64,000 nucleotides of DNA from positions 979,606-1,043,605 of the forward strand of contig NZ_OUMZ01000007.1 of NCBI RefSeq assembly GCF_900327775.1, read 5' to 3'. Position numbers and translations under genes: made by a program. Numbering within the stretch: position 1 is the stretch's first letter; the number at the start of each line of letters is the position of its first letter. Below are positions 41,900-54,692 of the stretch, piece by piece. This stretch comes from Roseovarius sp. EL26. Its GTDB lineage: Bacteria; Pseudomonadota; Alphaproteobacteria; Rhodobacterales; Rhodobacteraceae. The notes under the pieces are model-generated. The model was not told where the DNA came from, did no database searches, and saw only the letters and a program-made list of their open reading frames with translations.

Positions 41900-43723
41900 A
41901 TGGATCTGCGCAACATCGCCATCATCGCTCACGTTGACCACGGCAAAACAACGCTGGTCGATGAGCTGCTCAAACAATCGGGTGCCTTTCGCGCCAATCA
42001 GGCCGTTGATGAACGCGCCATGGACAGCAATGATCTTGAACGCGAACGCGGGATCACCATCTTTGCCAAACCCACATCGGTGGAATGGAAAGGCACCCGT
42101 ATCAACATCGTTGACACCCCCGGTCACGCCGATTTTGGTGGCGAGGTTGAGCGGATCTTGAGCATGGTTGACGGTGTGGTTCTGCTGGTTGACGCAGCCG
42201 AAGGCCCGATGCCACAAACCAAGTTTGTAACCTCCAAGGCGCTTGCTCTGGGTCTGCGCCCTATTGTGGTTCTCAACAAGGTCGACAAACCCGATGCCGA
42301 GCCTGATCGCGCATTGGACGAGTGTTTTGACCTGTTCGCCAGCCTCGACGCTAACGATGATCAGCTTGACTTCCCACACATGTATGCCTCAGGCCGTTCC
42401 GGCTGGGCCGACCACGAGCTTGACGGTCCTCGCTCTGATCTGTCTGCAATGTTCGACCTGATCGTTAATCACGTCCCTGCCCCCAAGCAGCTGAACCGTG
42501 TTGACGAAGATTTCCGCATGCTGGCAACCACTTTGGGTTCTGACCCGTTTGTGGGCCGTATCCTGACGGGCCGCGTTGAATCCGGTCGTCTCAAGGTTGG
42601 CGCCACAGTTCAGGCGTTGTCGCGCGTTGGTCAAAAAATTGAACAATTCCGCGTCACCAAAATCCAAGCCTTCCGCGGTCTGCAAACCCAAGACATTGAA
42701 GAGGCAACCGCCGGTGACATCGTCAGCCTTGCCGGCATGTCAAAATCAACCGTGGCCGATACCATCTGCGCCTTGGCAGTAGACGTTCCGCTGGAAGCGC
42801 AGCCAATTGACCCGCCAACCATTACGGTCACTTTCGGTATCAACGACAGCCCACTGGCCGGCCGCGAAGGCAAAAAGGTGCAATCGCGGGTTATTCGTGA
42901 ACGCCTAATGAAAGAAGCGGAATCAAACGTCGCCATTCGCATCACCGATACCCCAGGTGGCGAAGCTTTTGAGGTCGCCGGTCGCGGTGAACTTCAGATG
43001 GGCGTTTTGATCGAAAACATGCGCCGCGAAGGCTTTGAGCTGTCAATCTCGCGCCCTCAGGTTCTGCTGCGTGACGGCGAAGATGGCAAAAAGCTAGAGC
43101 CAATTGAAGAAGTCACCGTCGACGTCGATGACGAGTACTCCGGTGCCGTGATCGAAAAGCTGACCAGCACACGCAAGGGTGAACTGACTGAGATGAAACC
43201 AGCTGGGGCTGGCAAAACCCGCATCATGGCGTTGGTACCCTCACGTGGCCTGATTGGCTATCACGGCGAGTTTCTGACCGATACCCGTGGTACTGGCGTT
43301 CTGAACCGTGTGTTCCATTCTTGGGCCCCGCATAAGGGTGCAATTCCTGGCCGTCGCGCTGGCGTTCTGATTTCGATGGAAAACGGTGAATCCGTGGCCT
43401 ACGCCCTGTGGAACCTGGAAGATCGCGGCAAGATGTTCATTGGCGCACAAGCCAAGATCTACACGGGCATGATCATTGGTGAGCATTCACGCGAAAACGA
43501 TCTCGAGGTGAACCCGCTCAAAGGCAAGAAACTGACTAACGTTCGCGCCTCCGGCACCGACGAAGCAGTTCGCCTGACCACACCAATCACCCTGTCGCTG
43601 GAAGAGGCCATCGCCTACATCGACAACGATGAGCTGGTCGAGGTCACACCGGAATCGATCCGCCTGCGTAAGCGTTATCTTGACCCACATGAGCGTAAGC
43701 GCAACGCCAAGTCTCTGTCATAA
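41900..43723 (+). CDS. typA: Ribosome-associated GTPase TypA/BipA
   Basis: A 607-residue translational GTPase of normal length. G1 is [15 protein letters not shown]3 is [12 protein letters not shown], and the unique C-terminal domain contains [14 protein letters not shown] sequence and ends [10 protein letters not shown]. The ATG at 41900 is preceded by CAGGAAAG; an in-frame reading from 41849 has no support. BipA helps 50S assembly and growth at low temperature and under stress. Its end is convergent with the MOSC gene. Confidence 0.97.
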   Translation: MDLRNIAIIAHVDHGKTTLVDELLKQSGAFRANQAVDERAMDSNDLERERGITIFAKPTSVEWKGTRINIVDTPGHADFGGEVERILSMVDGVVLLVDAAEGPMPQTKFVTSKALALGLRPIVVLNKVDKPDAEPDRALDECFDLFASLDANDDQLDFPHMYASGRSGWADHELDGPRSDLSAMFDLIVNHVPAPKQLNRVDEDFRMLATTLGSDPFVGRILTGRVESGRLKVGATVQALSRVGQKIEQFRVTKIQAFRGLQTQDIEEATAGDIVSLAGMSKSTVADTICALAVDVPLEAQPIDPPTITVTFGINDSPLAGREGKKVQSRVIRERLMKEAESNVAIRITDTPGGEAFEVAGRGELQMGVLIENMRREGFELSISRPQVLLRDGEDGKKLEPIEEVTVDVDDEYSGAVIEKLTSTRKGELTEMKPAGAGKTRIMALVPSRGLIGYHGEFLTDTRGTGVLNRVFHSWAPHKGAIPGRRAGVLISMENGESVAYALWNLEDRGKMFIGAQAKIYTGMIIGEHSRENDLEVNPLKGKKLTNVRASGTDEAVRLTTPITLSLEEAIAYIDNDELVEVTPESIRLRKRYLDPHERKRNAKSLS

Positions 43724-43730
43724 GGCAGGC

Positions 43731-44204
43731 TTAATCGCGGATTACTTCCAGCGTATCCCCAATCGCGATGCGCCCGGGTTTCAAAATCTGGGCGCACCAC
43801 CCTCCATGCCCGCGCATGGCGTTATAGCCACCTTTGCCAAGGGCTGCCTCCATCCGGGAACACGGTGCGCAAGGTGCGGTAAATTCAATCTCGCATGGTC
43901 CAAGTCGCAACCTGTTGTGGCGCAGCGCTGTCAGATTGATACCGCTGATCACGACATTACGGCGCAACACCTCTGGCAAAATCACTTCATGCCCACAAAG
44001 CGCTGCAATCACCGGGAAATGCTCTGCTTGAATTAACGTAAGGGCGCGCTTACCCGGCCGCGCATGATCCCCGGCCAAGCCATCCAATTCAACGTTAGCG
44101 TTCTCAACCGATCGTAAATCGGCCTTGCGTTCAGATCGCAAGCCAATCCATTCAATGCGCCCCGGTGCCGAATGCGTTTTTAGCAATTCAGCAAAGCCCT
44201 GCAT
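43731..44204 (-). CDS. MOSC domain protein
   Basis: A 157-residue single MOSC domain, the C-terminal fold of molybdenum cofactor sulfurases. It contains LDGLAGDHARPGKRALTLIQ and the conserved Cys in EFTAPCAPCSRME. MOSC proteins bind sulfur or Moco-linked substrates; some confer resistance to N-hydroxylated bases. Its ATG shares a base with the stop of the DUF1330 gene (TAATG), so the two are co-translated. Confidence 0.88.
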   Translation of the reverse strand: MQGFAELLKTHSAPGRIEWIGLRSERKADLRSVENANVELDGLAGDHARPGKRALTLIQAEHFPVIAALCGHEVILPEVLRRNVVISGINLTALRHNRLRLGPCEIEFTAPCAPCSRMEAALGKGGYNAMRGHGGWCAQILKPGRIAIGDTLEVIRD

Positions 44205-44491
44205 TATTCTGTCGTTTCCACGATCAACAATTCACGCTCGGATGCATCGCGCGCATGGCTTAACGCCTCTTGGTACTCTGCACTGTGATAGCAGGTTTCC
44301 GCGGCTTCAACGCTAGGAAACTTGGCCACAACATTGCGCGGACGCTCTTTGCCTTCCAGCTGGACGTAACGCCCGGCACGGGCAATAAAATACCCCCCGT
44401 GCTTTTCAATAGCAGGCCCCGCTAGCTTGGCGTATTTGCCATAAGACTCATCGTCGGTCACCGTGACATGTGCAATCCAAAGTGCTGGCAT
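44204..44491 (-). CDS. DUF1330 family protein
   Basis: A 95-residue dimeric alpha-beta barrel type protein: ALWIAHVTVTDDESYGKYAKLAGPAIEKHGGYFIARAG... The conserved GGYFIARAG and FPSVEAAETCYHSAEYQ blocks define DUF1330. Function unknown; the fold is shared with small monooxygenase-like proteins. It lies 3 bases downstream of alaS and overlaps the MOSC gene, suggesting a read-through operon. Confidence 0.9.
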   Translation of the reverse strand: MPALWIAHVTVTDDESYGKYAKLAGPAIEKHGGYFIARAGRYVQLEGKERPRNVVAKFPSVEAAETCYHSAEYQEALSHARDASERELLIVETTE

Positions 44492-44494
44492 CTG

Positions 44495-47155
44495 TTATCC
44501 CTCCAATACCGCTTCGGCCGCTTTGATCGCAGCCTCAGCATTGCTGGCATCCCGGCCACCGCCTTGTGCCATATCCGGGCGGCCTCCGCCCCCTTTGCCA
44601 CCCAGCTCGGGCGTCACGGCGCGCACCAGGTCCACGGCCGACACTTTGTCGGTCATGTCTTTGGTCACACCAGCCGCCACAGCCGCTTTGCCATCTGCAT
44701 CCGCAATCAACAACACCGCGCCTGATCCCAGACGGTTCTTGTGCTCGTCAATCAGCGCGGGCAGATCCCTGCCAGACACGCCGCTCAATACTTGTGACAA
44801 GAACTGCACGCCATTGATTTCGCGCGCCTCAGGGCCTGCCGCCTGACCGGCTCCGCCAGCCATAGCCAGCTCGCGTCGTAACTGCGCAACCTCGTTGCTC
44901 AGGGCCTTGCGCTCGTCGCTCATTGCTTTGATCCGGTCTGCCAGTTCCTCAGGCTTGGCTTTCAGGTCTGCCGCAATTTCCGAGACCCGCCGTGCCTGTG
45001 CACTCAGATGCGCAAAACCAGACTCGCCTGTCAATGCCTCGATCCGGCGCACACCTGAACTGGATGCACTTTCCCCGACCAACGCAAAAACACCGATATC
45101 ACCGGTCTGACGCACATGCGTACCACCACAGAGTTCGATCGAATAAGTCTGACCGTCCATCCCCTTGCCTGAAGACGCATCAGTGCCCATCGACACCACA
45201 CGCACTTCGTCGCCGTATTTTTCACCAAAGAGTGCCTGCGCCCCAAGATCGCGTGCGTCATCAGGCGTCATAATCCGCGTCTCGACCGGTGTGTTCTGGC
45301 GAATATAGGCGTTTACTTCGGTTTCAACTCGTCTCAGTTCTTCAGCGCTCATCGCCTTGGAATGGCTGAAATCGAACCTCAAACGGTCCGCCGCATTCAA
45401 CGATCCTCGCTGCGCCACGTGTTCGCCCAATGCCCCGCGCAGGGCCTCATGCAACAAGTGCGCCGCCGAGTGGTTCGCCCGGATTGCCGTGCGGCGGGCG
45501 TGGCCAACTTCTAATTGAGCCGCCTGCCCTTTGGTAATGTCGCCCTCAATCACCTCGCCAATGTGAATGAACACGCCCGCGGTTTTTTTGGTGTCAGTGA
45601 CCTGAACCCGGCCCGTTTCTGTTTTCAACTCGCCATTGTCGCCAACCTGTCCACCAGATTCGGCATAAAAAGGAGTCTGGTTCAGGATGACCTGCACTTT
45701 TTCACCTTTCGCAGCGGCATCGGTTGTGGCCCCGTCTTGCACAAGGGTCAGAATTTGACCTTCAGCTACCTCAGTGTCGTAGCCAAGGAAATCGGTCGTG
45801 CCATTCTCTTCTGCAATATCAAACCAGATTGTGGCATCCGCCGCCTCACCAGATCCGGACCAGGCCGCGCGTGCCTTGGCTTTTTGCTCGGCCATAGCCG
45901 CATCAAAACCATCTGTGTCGACTTCACGGCCCTGCTCGCGCAGCGCATCCTGTGTCAAATCAAGCGGAAAACCATAGGTGTCATAGAGCTTAAAGGCCGT
46001 TTGCCCCGGCAATGCAGCACCTTCGCCTAAGCCATCCAGCTCATCATCCAACAGTCGCAAGCCCCGCTCAAGCGTTTGTTTAAACCTGGTTTCTTCCAAC
46101 AGCAGCGTTTCTTCAATCATCGCCTGCGCACGGCCCAACTCAGAATACGCCGCGCCCATTTGGGCCACCAGAGAAGGAACCAATCGATACATGACCGGGT
46201 CTTTTGCACCCAGCAGATGCGCATGCCGCATTGCCCGGCGCATGATCCGGCGAAGAACGTACCCACGTCCGTCATTCGATGGCATCACCCCATCCGCAAT
46301 CAAGAAAGAGGTTGATCGCAAGTGATCTGCAATCACACGGTGATGTACGTTCTGATCCCCATAAGGGTCTACATTGGTGGCATTGGCCGACGCCTCGATC
46401 AGCGCCTTGAACAGATCCGTGTCATAGTTGTCATGGCTGCCTTGCAGCAAAGCACCAATCCGTTCCAACCCCATGCCGGTATCGATCGACTGCATGTCCA
46501 ACGCCTTCATCGATCCATCTTCGAATTGTTCGTTTTGCATGAAAACAACGTTCCAGATCTCAATGAACCGGTCGCCATCTTCCTCGGCTGAGCCCGGAGG
46601 ACCGCCCCAGATGTGATCGCCGTGATCATAAAAAATCTCGGTGCATGGACCGCATGGCCCTGTGGGGCCCATTTGCCAAAAATTGTCACTGGTTGCGATG
46701 CGAATGATCCGGTCCTCTGGCACGCCCAATTTCTTCCAGATCTCAAACGCCTCATCATCAGTGTGATATACTGTGGTCAGCAGGCGGTTTTTATCGATTC
46801 CAAATTCTTTGGTGATCAGTTCCCAAGCAAAAGGGATCGCCTCATTCTTGAAATAATCTCCGAATGAAAAATTCCCCAGCATTTCAAAAAAAGTATGGTG
46901 ACGCGCCGTATAGCCAACGTTGTCCAGATCGTTGTGTTTACCACCGGCGCGGACGCATTTTTGCGACGTTGTGGCGCGGGTGTAATCACGGGTTTCAACA
47001 CCGGTGAACAGGTTTTTGAATTGTACCATCCCTGAGTTGACGAACATCAGCGTTGGGTCATTGCGCGGTACCAGCGGCGAGCTGTCCACGATCTGGTGAC
47101 CGTTTTTGTCAAAGTAATTCAGAAATGTGGAACGAATTTCATTCAGCGTCGGCAT
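44495..47155 (-). CDS. alaS: Alanyl-tRNA synthetase
   Basis: An 886-residue class II synthetase, standard length from the ATG at 47155 ([15 protein letters not shown]). It has the aminoacylation core with the [18 protein letters not shown] region, and the editing domain with zinc-type motifs [11 protein letters not shown] and ELCGGTHV. The C-terminal DHHA1 domain ends in a Gly-rich segment [16 protein letters not shown]. The in-frame ATG 14 codons upstream lacks a ribosome site. Confidence 0.97.
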   Translation of the reverse strand: MPTLNEIRSTFLNYFDKNGHQIVDSSPLVPRNDPTLMFVNSGMVQFKNLFTGVETRDYTRATTSQKCVRAGGKHNDLDNVGYTARHHTFFEMLGNFSFGDYFKNEAIPFAWELITKEFGIDKNRLLTTVYHTDDEAFEIWKKLGVPEDRIIRIATSDNFWQMGPTGPCGPCTEIFYDHGDHIWGGPPGSAEEDGDRFIEIWNVVFMQNEQFEDGSMKALDMQSIDTGMGLERIGALLQGSHDNYDTDLFKALIEASANATNVDPYGDQNVHHRVIADHLRSTSFLIADGVMPSNDGRGYVLRRIMRRAMRHAHLLGAKDPVMYRLVPSLVAQMGAAYSELGRAQAMIEETLLLEETRFKQTLERGLRLLDDELDGLGEGAALPGQTAFKLYDTYGFPLDLTQDALREQGREVDTDGFDAAMAEQKAKARAAWSGSGEAADATIWFDIAEENGTTDFLGYDTEVAEGQILTLVQDGATTDAAAKGEKVQVILNQTPFYAESGGQVGDNGELKTETGRVQVTDTKKTAGVFIHIGEVIEGDITKGQAAQLEVGHARRTAIRANHSAAHLLHEALRGALGEHVAQRGSLNAADRLRFDFSHSKAMSAEELRRVETEVNAYIRQNTPVETRIMTPDDARDLGAQALFGEKYGDEVRVVSMGTDASSGKGMDGQTYSIELCGGTHVRQTGDIGVFALVGESASSSGVRRIEALTGESGFAHLSAQARRVSEIAADLKAKPEELADRIKAMSDERKALSNEVAQLRRELAMAGGAGQAAGPEAREINGVQFLSQVLSGVSGRDLPALIDEHKNRLGSGAVLLIADADGKAAVAAGVTKDMTDKVSAVDLVRAVTPELGGKGGGGRPDMAQGGGRDASNAEAAIKAAEAVLEG

Positions 47156-47235
47156 CAGTGTCTCTTTTCGGGCTTCAGGGCGCAGGGCGTCCTGCATGAT
47201 TTAGCCGCGCTGCAGCGTCATGTCTACAACAAGAA

Positions 47236-47260
47236 AACCCGGGCCATTACAGCCCGGGTT
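47236..47260 (-). terminator. Terminator of recA
   Basis: AACCCGGGC and GCCCGGGTT (47236-47244 with 47252-47260) form a 9-bp stem with a 7-base loop. On the minus strand it ends in TTTTC. It lies 25 bases beyond the recA stop and separates recA from alaS. Confidence 0.88.
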
Positions 47261-47284
47261 CCAAAATCTCTGTCACGTACAGAC

Positions 47285-48364
47285 TTACGCCTCGAGGATG
47301 TCATCCTCATCTTTACTGGGCATCTCGGGCATATCGAAATCCAGACCATGTGCAGCCCTGATTTTATCTTCGATCTCAAGCGCGGTGCGGGTGTTTTCCT
47401 TGAGGAAGTTTTTCGCGTTTTCGCGGCCCTGACCGATACGCTCGTCACCGTAACTGAACCAGCTGCCGGATTTATCGACAACGCCAGCTTTGACACCCAG
47501 ATCCAGCAGTTCGCCCATCTTGGAAATACCTTCGCCATACATGATATCAAACTCGACCTGTTTGAACGGCGGTGCCACTTTGTTCTTAACCACTTTCACG
47601 CGTGTCGCATTGCCAACCACCTCATCACGGTCTTTGATCGCGCCAATACGGCGGATATCCAGACGGACCGAGCTGTAGAATTTCAATGCGTTACCACCGG
47701 TTGTGGTTTCAGGGCTGCCGAACATCACACCAATTTTCATCCGGATTTGGTTGATGAACACAACTGTGCATTTGCTACGGCTGATTGATCCGGTCAATTT
47801 GCGCATCGCTTGGCTCATCAGGCGGGCCTGAACACCAACGTTGCTGTCGCCCATGTCGCCTTCCAACTCGGATTTCGGTGTCAACGCCGCAACCGAATCG
47901 ACAACAACCATGCTGACTGCGCCAGAGCGCACCAAGGTATCAACGATTTCCAGCGACTGCTCACCTGTGTCGGGTTGCGAGATCAACAATTCATCCAGAT
48001 CGACGCCCAATTTCTTGGCATAGCCCGGATCCAGCGCATGTTCGGCATCAACAAAGGCACAAACACCGCCTTTTTTCTGCTCTTCTGCGATGCAGTGCAG
48101 GGTCAGCGTGGTTTTACCAGAACTTTCCGGGCCATAAATCTCAACAATCCGGCCTTTAGGCAGACCACCAATACCCAAGGCAATATCCAGCCCCAGAGAA
48201 CCGGTCGATGTCGCCTCAATATCCTGCGCAGGATTATCCGCGCCCAGTTTCATGATCGAGCCCTTGCCAAACTGCCGTTCAATCTGCGCCAAAGCGCTAT
48301 CGAGCGCCTTTTGCTTGTCTGCGTTCTTCTTGCTGTCCATTGATAAAAGATCTGCCGTTGCCAT
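47285..48364 (-). CDS. recA: Recombinase RecA
   Basis: A 359-residue recombinase and LexA coprotease. Walker A is [12 protein letters not shown], loop L2 and the [20 protein letters not shown] region are canonical, and the acidic tail ends [12 protein letters not shown]. It has its own promoter and LexA box upstream, so it is SOS-induced, and its own terminator. ACTTCC upstream of the start reads GGAAGT on the coding strand. Confidence 0.99.
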   Translation of the reverse strand: MATADLLSMDSKKNADKQKALDSALAQIERQFGKGSIMKLGADNPAQDIEATSTGSLGLDIALGIGGLPKGRIVEIYGPESSGKTTLTLHCIAEEQKKGGVCAFVDAEHALDPGYAKKLGVDLDELLISQPDTGEQSLEIVDTLVRSGAVSMVVVDSVAALTPKSELEGDMGDSNVGVQARLMSQAMRKLTGSISRSKCTVVFINQIRMKIGVMFGSPETTTGGNALKFYSSVRLDIRRIGAIKDRDEVVGNATRVKVVKNKVAPPFKQVEFDIMYGEGISKMGELLDLGVKAGVVDKSGSWFSYGDERIGQGRENAKNFLKENTRTALEIEDKIRAAHGLDFDMPEMPSKDEDDILEA

Positions 48365-48415
48365 TATTTCACTTCCTTATTCCATACCCTGCCGCAAGCG
48401 GCAATCGCTGCAATT

Positions 48416-48430
48416 GTTCCCGTCTTGTTC
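48416..48430 (-). promoter_or_regulatory. LexA operator of recA
   Basis: GTTCCCGTCTTGTTC is a perfect GTTC-N7-GTTC box (GAAC-N7-GAAC on the recA strand). It lies directly downstream of the predicted -10, where LexA would block RNA polymerase. A near-copy, GAAC-N7-GAAA, overlaps the -35 at about 48454-48468. Confidence 0.88.
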
Positions 48431-48435
48431 TTTTT

Positions 48436-48464
48436 CTTATGTGGACAAAATGAGAACATTGCAA
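48436..48464 (-). promoter_or_regulatory. Predicted sigma-70 promoter of recA
   Basis: On the minus strand, TTGCAA (48459-48464) and CATAAG (48436-48441) are separated by exactly 17 bases. The LexA box follows 5 bases later. Confidence 0.65.
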
Positions 48465-48557
48465 GAAAATTGTTTGTATCTTCACTTTTACCCAGAACAG
48501 TTAAAGAGTAGTTTAAATTATACGGACCCAATCACCGGCCTAAAAGGAATCCCGAAA

Positions 48558-49193
48558 TTGCTTGTGTTTTCAAAGGCGAAGCTCGTTTTTTTATCCGCAC
48601 CAAAAACCGGCAGCACAGCTTATCAAGCCGCCCTTGCACCTCTCGCAGCACTCGTTGTTCACGACCCGCCAGAACTGAAACATTCCCCGGTTTTTCGCTA
48701 CAATCGGTTTTTCCGCCCCATGCTGGAAAAATTTGTTGGCGAAGATTTCGAGATTCTTGCCGTCATGCGCGAACCTATCGACTGGCTCGGAAGCTGGTAT
48801 CGCTATCGCCAACGTCCGGATTGCGCAGGCTTACCATCCAGCACGCAAGGCATCACATTTGATACCTTCGTTGACGCCTATACACGTGGTGAACAACCTG
48901 CCTATGCTAACGTGGGATCCCAATCAAAATTTCTGGAACCACAGCGCAATGGAACCGCTGTCACCCATCTTTTTCGCTACGACGATCAAGCCGGTCTGCA
49001 CAGTTTCCTTGAAAATCGGCTTGGAACATCCTTCACCACAACAGCCCACAACGTTTCACCAGCTGGCGACTTAACTCTATCGGAAAAAACCCGACATAAG
49101 TTCGAACGTAAATGCGCCGCGGATCTCGCACTATGGAATGGTATTGGATCAAATGGCCACTATCATCCCCTGCCCTCACGCCCTAAGCCCTAA
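48558..49193 (+). CDS. Sulfotransferase-like P-loop protein (often labelled gamma-glutamyl kinase in roseobacters)
   Basis: A 211-residue protein whose N-terminus LVFSKAKLVFLSAPKTGSTAYQAAL carries the PKTGST loop of PAPS-dependent sulfotransferases. The DPPELKHSPVFRYNRFFRPMLEK and EILAVMREPIDWLGSWYRYR blocks match a Rhodobacteraceae family that databases often misname gamma-glutamyl kinase. The TTG at 48558 is chosen because AAAAGGAAT lies 9 bases upstream and family members begin at this residue. A longer ATG reading from 48450 would translate the promoter region. It ends convergently, overlapping cckA by 11 bases. Acceptor substrate unknown. Confidence 0.75.
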   Translation: MLVFSKAKLVFLSAPKTGSTAYQAALAPLAALVVHDPPELKHSPVFRYNRFFRPMLEKFVGEDFEILAVMREPIDWLGSWYRYRQRPDCAGLPSSTQGITFDTFVDAYTRGEQPAYANVGSQSKFLEPQRNGTAVTHLFRYDDQAGLHSFLENRLGTSFTTTAHNVSPAGDLTLSEKTRHKFERKCAADLALWNGIGSNGHYHPLPSRPKP

Positions 49194-51522
49194 GCCCTGA
49201 GCTGATTAACAGACGTTGTTGATGCAATTGCTGACCCACAACATCGGTGAGCTCAACCAGAGAAAACGGCTTTTGTAAAAACACAGAATGGGCAATGCGT
49301 GATTGTTTATCACCAAAGGAATCTTCGGCGTATCCAGAAACAAAGACCGTCGTGGTTTGCGGGCGTGCAAGCAGGGCTTTACGCACCCATGTCGGCCCAT
49401 CAATCCCCGGCATGATCACATCAGTAACGAACACATCGATATGCAAGTTTGCATCTTGCAACACAGTTAACGCCTTTTCACCAGATTCCGCCTCGATCAC
49501 GGTGAAACCACGCATCTGTAATGCACGGCAGGCAAAGGCACGAACCGGGGCTTCATCCTCGACCAGCAGCACAACGCCGCCAGTAACGTGGCTTTCCTCA
49601 GGCGCAGCCACAATGTCCTCTTGGATAATATTTTCCCGGTCATATGCAGGTAACAACAGGGTAAATGTTGTGCCGCACCCAAGTTGACTGTCCACAAATA
49701 TGAACCCACCGGTTTGTTTGATAATCCCGTAAGCCATCGACAAGCCCAACCCAGTGCCCTCGCCAGTGCGTTTGGTGGTAAAAAACGGCTCAAAAACCTT
49801 CTGGATTTTGCCAGGGGTGATCCCGCACCCTTCATCCGTGACCTTGACCCGTACATACCGCCCCGGTGCTATAACCGCGCGATCACGTTCCATTGGCTGA
49901 TCAAGAACAAGATTGGCGGTCTCAATGACGATCTCACCTCCGTCAGGCATTGCATCGCGCGCATTCACCACCAAGTTCATCAACACTTGTTCCAGCTGTC
50001 TTTGGTCTGCACGAATGGCCCAAAGGTCCTGCGCATGTGATAGTGACACTGATACCGTTTCCCCGACCAAGCGGTTCAAAAGATGCGCGAGATCTGACAG
50101 TGTTTCACGCATTTCGATCACTTTGGGTTTCAATGTTTGCTTGCGTGAAAACGCCAGCAATTGGTTAACCAAAGCCGCAGCACGATTGGCATTTTGACTG
50201 ATCTGCATCAGGTCCGCATATTCGGTTTCTTCCGCATCATGACGCAAAAGCAACAAGTCGCAATGGCCTGTTATCGCGGTTAATAAGTTATTGAAATCAT
50301 GTGCAACACCGCCAGCCAACTGGCCGATGGCTTGCATTTTTTGACTTTGCATAAATTGTGCTTCCAGCGACTTTAATTCTGTCGCGTCATTCAAAACCGC
50401 AATGAGACGCGCGCCCTCAGGTTCATTAACCCTGTTCAAAGCAACCTGAATAAACACTTCTTGCTCATCGTCTCTTAGCCTAAGAAACTCGGAATGTGTC
50501 CCGCCTCGCCCCGCGATGGCATCCTCCAGCCAATCCACGATCGAGCGCCCCAAACCCTCCAGCAGATCTTCCAGCATCATTCCCGGTTTTGCCGGATTTC
50601 CCAACAATCGGCGCGCCGAATAATTTATCAATACGATTTCACCATCAGGCTCCAGTTTAAGTAAGGGAACAGGCAGATCTTCAAAAAAAGCCCACCCATT
50701 TCCCTGATCGGCCGCAATATCCGGTTTAGGATACAAAAATAGCCGACGATGACCTTCCGGCACATCATTTTGGTCTATAAAGGCCAGACAGGGCACCACA
50801 TCATTTGCTGTATGGACATCATGATATTGCCCAGAAACGAAAGGCAAGTTGTCGCAAATCTGATCAAGTCCTAACACGTTGTTTCCAAGCAATGTAATTG
50901 CAGCGAAATTCATAGATAGAACGTCATTTCTTGCCCCAATCAACAAGGCTGGTATTGGAAACGTATCACCCAAAATGCCCGACTCGGAATACGCTTCATC
51001 AAGTCGCCAAGAATAGAAACCCTGCCCAACATGAGAAACATACAAGTGCAATGTTCTACCCGGGTTTTTTATTTTGTCGTTCGCGGTTCCATATGACAGG
51101 GCTTGTTGATGCAGATGTTTCACAATGCCCGCAGGATCTGCACAATAGTCTTGTAAGATCGACGTCATCATACCCGACAAGGTTTCGCCAAATGAGATTT
51201 CTGCTGCAGCGTTGGTTTCTACAATTTCGCCATTTTGTAATGTCAACACACTGGGCAATGGATCGGCTTGGCTGATCTGGTTCATCAGTCGCCTGAAGCG
51301 ACGGCGTTGCCAACCTTTTTCTAAACGCAACACACACAGGATAGAGGCACATAAGAGGCATAAAACTCCAGCGGATAGCACCGTCAACTTCGGCGCGCCG
51401 GGCAGCATTACCAAACCCGCCGCTATGAGCCCCGTTGCCGCGACAACGATTACCCAAGTTCCAGCGCCCAAGCGCAGTGCCATATGGGAAACGGGCACAA
51501 TTACCGATGAATGCAAAGCCAA
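49183..51522 (-). CDS. cckA: Hybrid histidine kinase CckA
   Basis: The 779-residue membrane kinase has two N-terminal helices (about 20-42 and 46-66) and PAS-like domains (about 190-380). The dimerisation domain carries H408 in GGVAHDFNNLLTAITGHCD, followed by a HATPase domain (GEGTGLGLSMAYGII) and a C-terminal receiver (VLLVEDEAPVR, VTDVIMPGIDG, KPF). This layout and the GHCDLLLLRH stretch identify CckA, which phosphorylates ChpT and through it CtrA; ctrA and sciP lie 24 kb away, chpT is not in the window. Confidence 0.95.
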   Translation of the reverse strand: MALHSSVIVPVSHMALRLGAGTWVIVVAATGLIAAGLVMLPGAPKLTVLSAGVLCLLCASILCVLRLEKGWQRRRFRRLMNQISQADPLPSVLTLQNGEIVETNAAAEISFGETLSGMMTSILQDYCADPAGIVKHLHQQALSYGTANDKIKNPGRTLHLYVSHVGQGFYSWRLDEAYSESGILGDTFPIPALLIGARNDVLSMNFAAITLLGNNVLGLDQICDNLPFVSGQYHDVHTANDVVPCLAFIDQNDVPEGHRRLFLYPKPDIAADQGNGWAFFEDLPVPLLKLEPDGEIVLINYSARRLLGNPAKPGMMLEDLLEGLGRSIVDWLEDAIAGRGGTHSEFLRLRDDEQEVFIQVALNRVNEPEGARLIAVLNDATELKSLEAQFMQSQKMQAIGQLAGGVAHDFNNLLTAITGHCDLLLLRHDAEETEYADLMQISQNANRAAALVNQLLAFSRKQTLKPKVIEMRETLSDLAHLLNRLVGETVSVSLSHAQDLWAIRADQRQLEQVLMNLVVNARDAMPDGGEIVIETANLVLDQPMERDRAVIAPGRYVRVKVTDEGCGITPGKIQKVFEPFFTTKRTGEGTGLGLSMAYGIIKQTGGFIFVDSQLGCGTTFTLLLPAYDRENIIQEDIVAAPEESHVTGGVVLLVEDEAPVRAFACRALQMRGFTVIEAESGEKALTVLQDANLHIDVFVTDVIMPGIDGPTWVRKALLARPQTTTVFVSGYAEDSFGDKQSRIAHSVFLQKPFSLVELTDVVGQQLHQQRLLISSGLRA

Positions 51523-51615
51523 ACCAAGCCCCTGATGCGAAACCTCAGAGACAGTCTGCGTTGCAAAACCTTAATTGATGGTTACCAAAAGATAAATTGT
51601 ACGGCGAAACCCCAT

Positions 51616-52772
51616 TTACCCGTCCGCCCGCTGCAAACAAGTCAGGAAAAACCCATCCCCCTCAGGGTGAACTGGCCAACGGGTCTGTTGCGTCACACTC
51701 CAACCGTCATTGCGCTGCAAGAAATTAGTGATCTGGTTTTCATTTTCCTGATTCAGAACTGAACATGTTGCATAGGCCAATACCCCATTGGGGCTTACCA
51801 TACTTGCAGCCATCCCCAGTATTTCTGCCTGCACATTAATCAGATCACCCAGATGCGCTGACGTGAACCGCCATTTCGCATCAGGGGCACGCCTCCAAGT
51901 TCCGCTACCAGAACACGGCACATCACACAGCACCAAATCAAACTGCCGACCCTGTAACTGCTCTGTATCCAGAACCTGCACAGCAACGCCAGCGCGCTCG
52001 GCCCGAATGGGAAGATCGCGCAAGCGGGCGGGGTTCGCATCATGGGCGAAATACTGCGCCTTGACCCGCGCGGCCATGGCCAGGGTTTTACCACCACCGC
52101 CAGCGCAATAATCCAGCACCCGCATATCCGGCTCCAAAGGCAAAAGGTCCATCGCCGCCTGACTAGAGCCATCCTGCAATTCAACCAACCCATCTCGATA
52201 GGCGCTTGATCCGGCAACGCGCCGCGCGCCCTCTACTACGATCAAAGCCGTTGGCGACATCGACGATTCCCGCACAACAATGCCTTCGGGTGCTAAGGAC
52301 TCAATCACGGCACCGACCTCTGCTTTAATCAGATTAAGGCGCAAAGAGACCGGCGCACGCTGCCCCAGATACTGAACTGTCTGATCGAACTCTGCGCCAA
52401 GTGCGGCCTGCATGTGCGACACAATCCAATCTGGAAGGTCAATGGCATGTTCTGTTTCTGGCTGGTTGCTTTCTGCTGCATCCAGTGCTTCAGGCGCATA
52501 TCCCGCACCGGTGAACACCTCTTCCAGATCTATGCCCTGCAACCGCAACGAACCAATCATAAGCTGCCGTCCGGACGTGCCTCCACCTTGCATGGCACAG
52601 CTATTTTTCTGGCGCAGCACATCAAAAACATGGTCTCGTACTGCCGAACGATCCTTTGATCCGGCAAACCGGCTACGTCGCGCCCAGCCCGTCAGTACCT
52701 TTTCAGCCGGTGTCCCGGACTGGATCTCGTCCAGCAATTCAATTGCGGTCTGAACTCGCGCGGCGGGTGTCA

Positions 52773-52773
<1 letters not shown>
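51616..52773 (-). CDS. RsmB/NOP-family rRNA cytosine-C5 methyltransferase
   Basis: A 385-residue protein with an N-terminal NusB-like RNA-binding part and a C-terminal SAM-dependent m5C methyltransferase. Motif I lies in MRVLDYCAGGGGKTLAMAA, the two catalytic cysteines in CDVPCSGSGTWRR (motif IV) and AYATCSVLNQENE (motif VI). It probably methylates 16S rRNA. Its ATG shares one base with the guaB stop, so it is co-expressed with guaB. Confidence 0.93.

Positions 52774-54692
<1,919 letters not shown>

Noticed and set aside
47096..48343. Plus-strand frames opposite alaS and recA
   Set aside because: Shadows of highly conserved genes, without ribosome sites or recognisable domains.
48252..48557. 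Longer start for the sulfotransferase-like protein
   Set aside because: It would run antisense through recA and translate the recA promoter region; the TTG at 48558 has a better ribosome site and fits the family.
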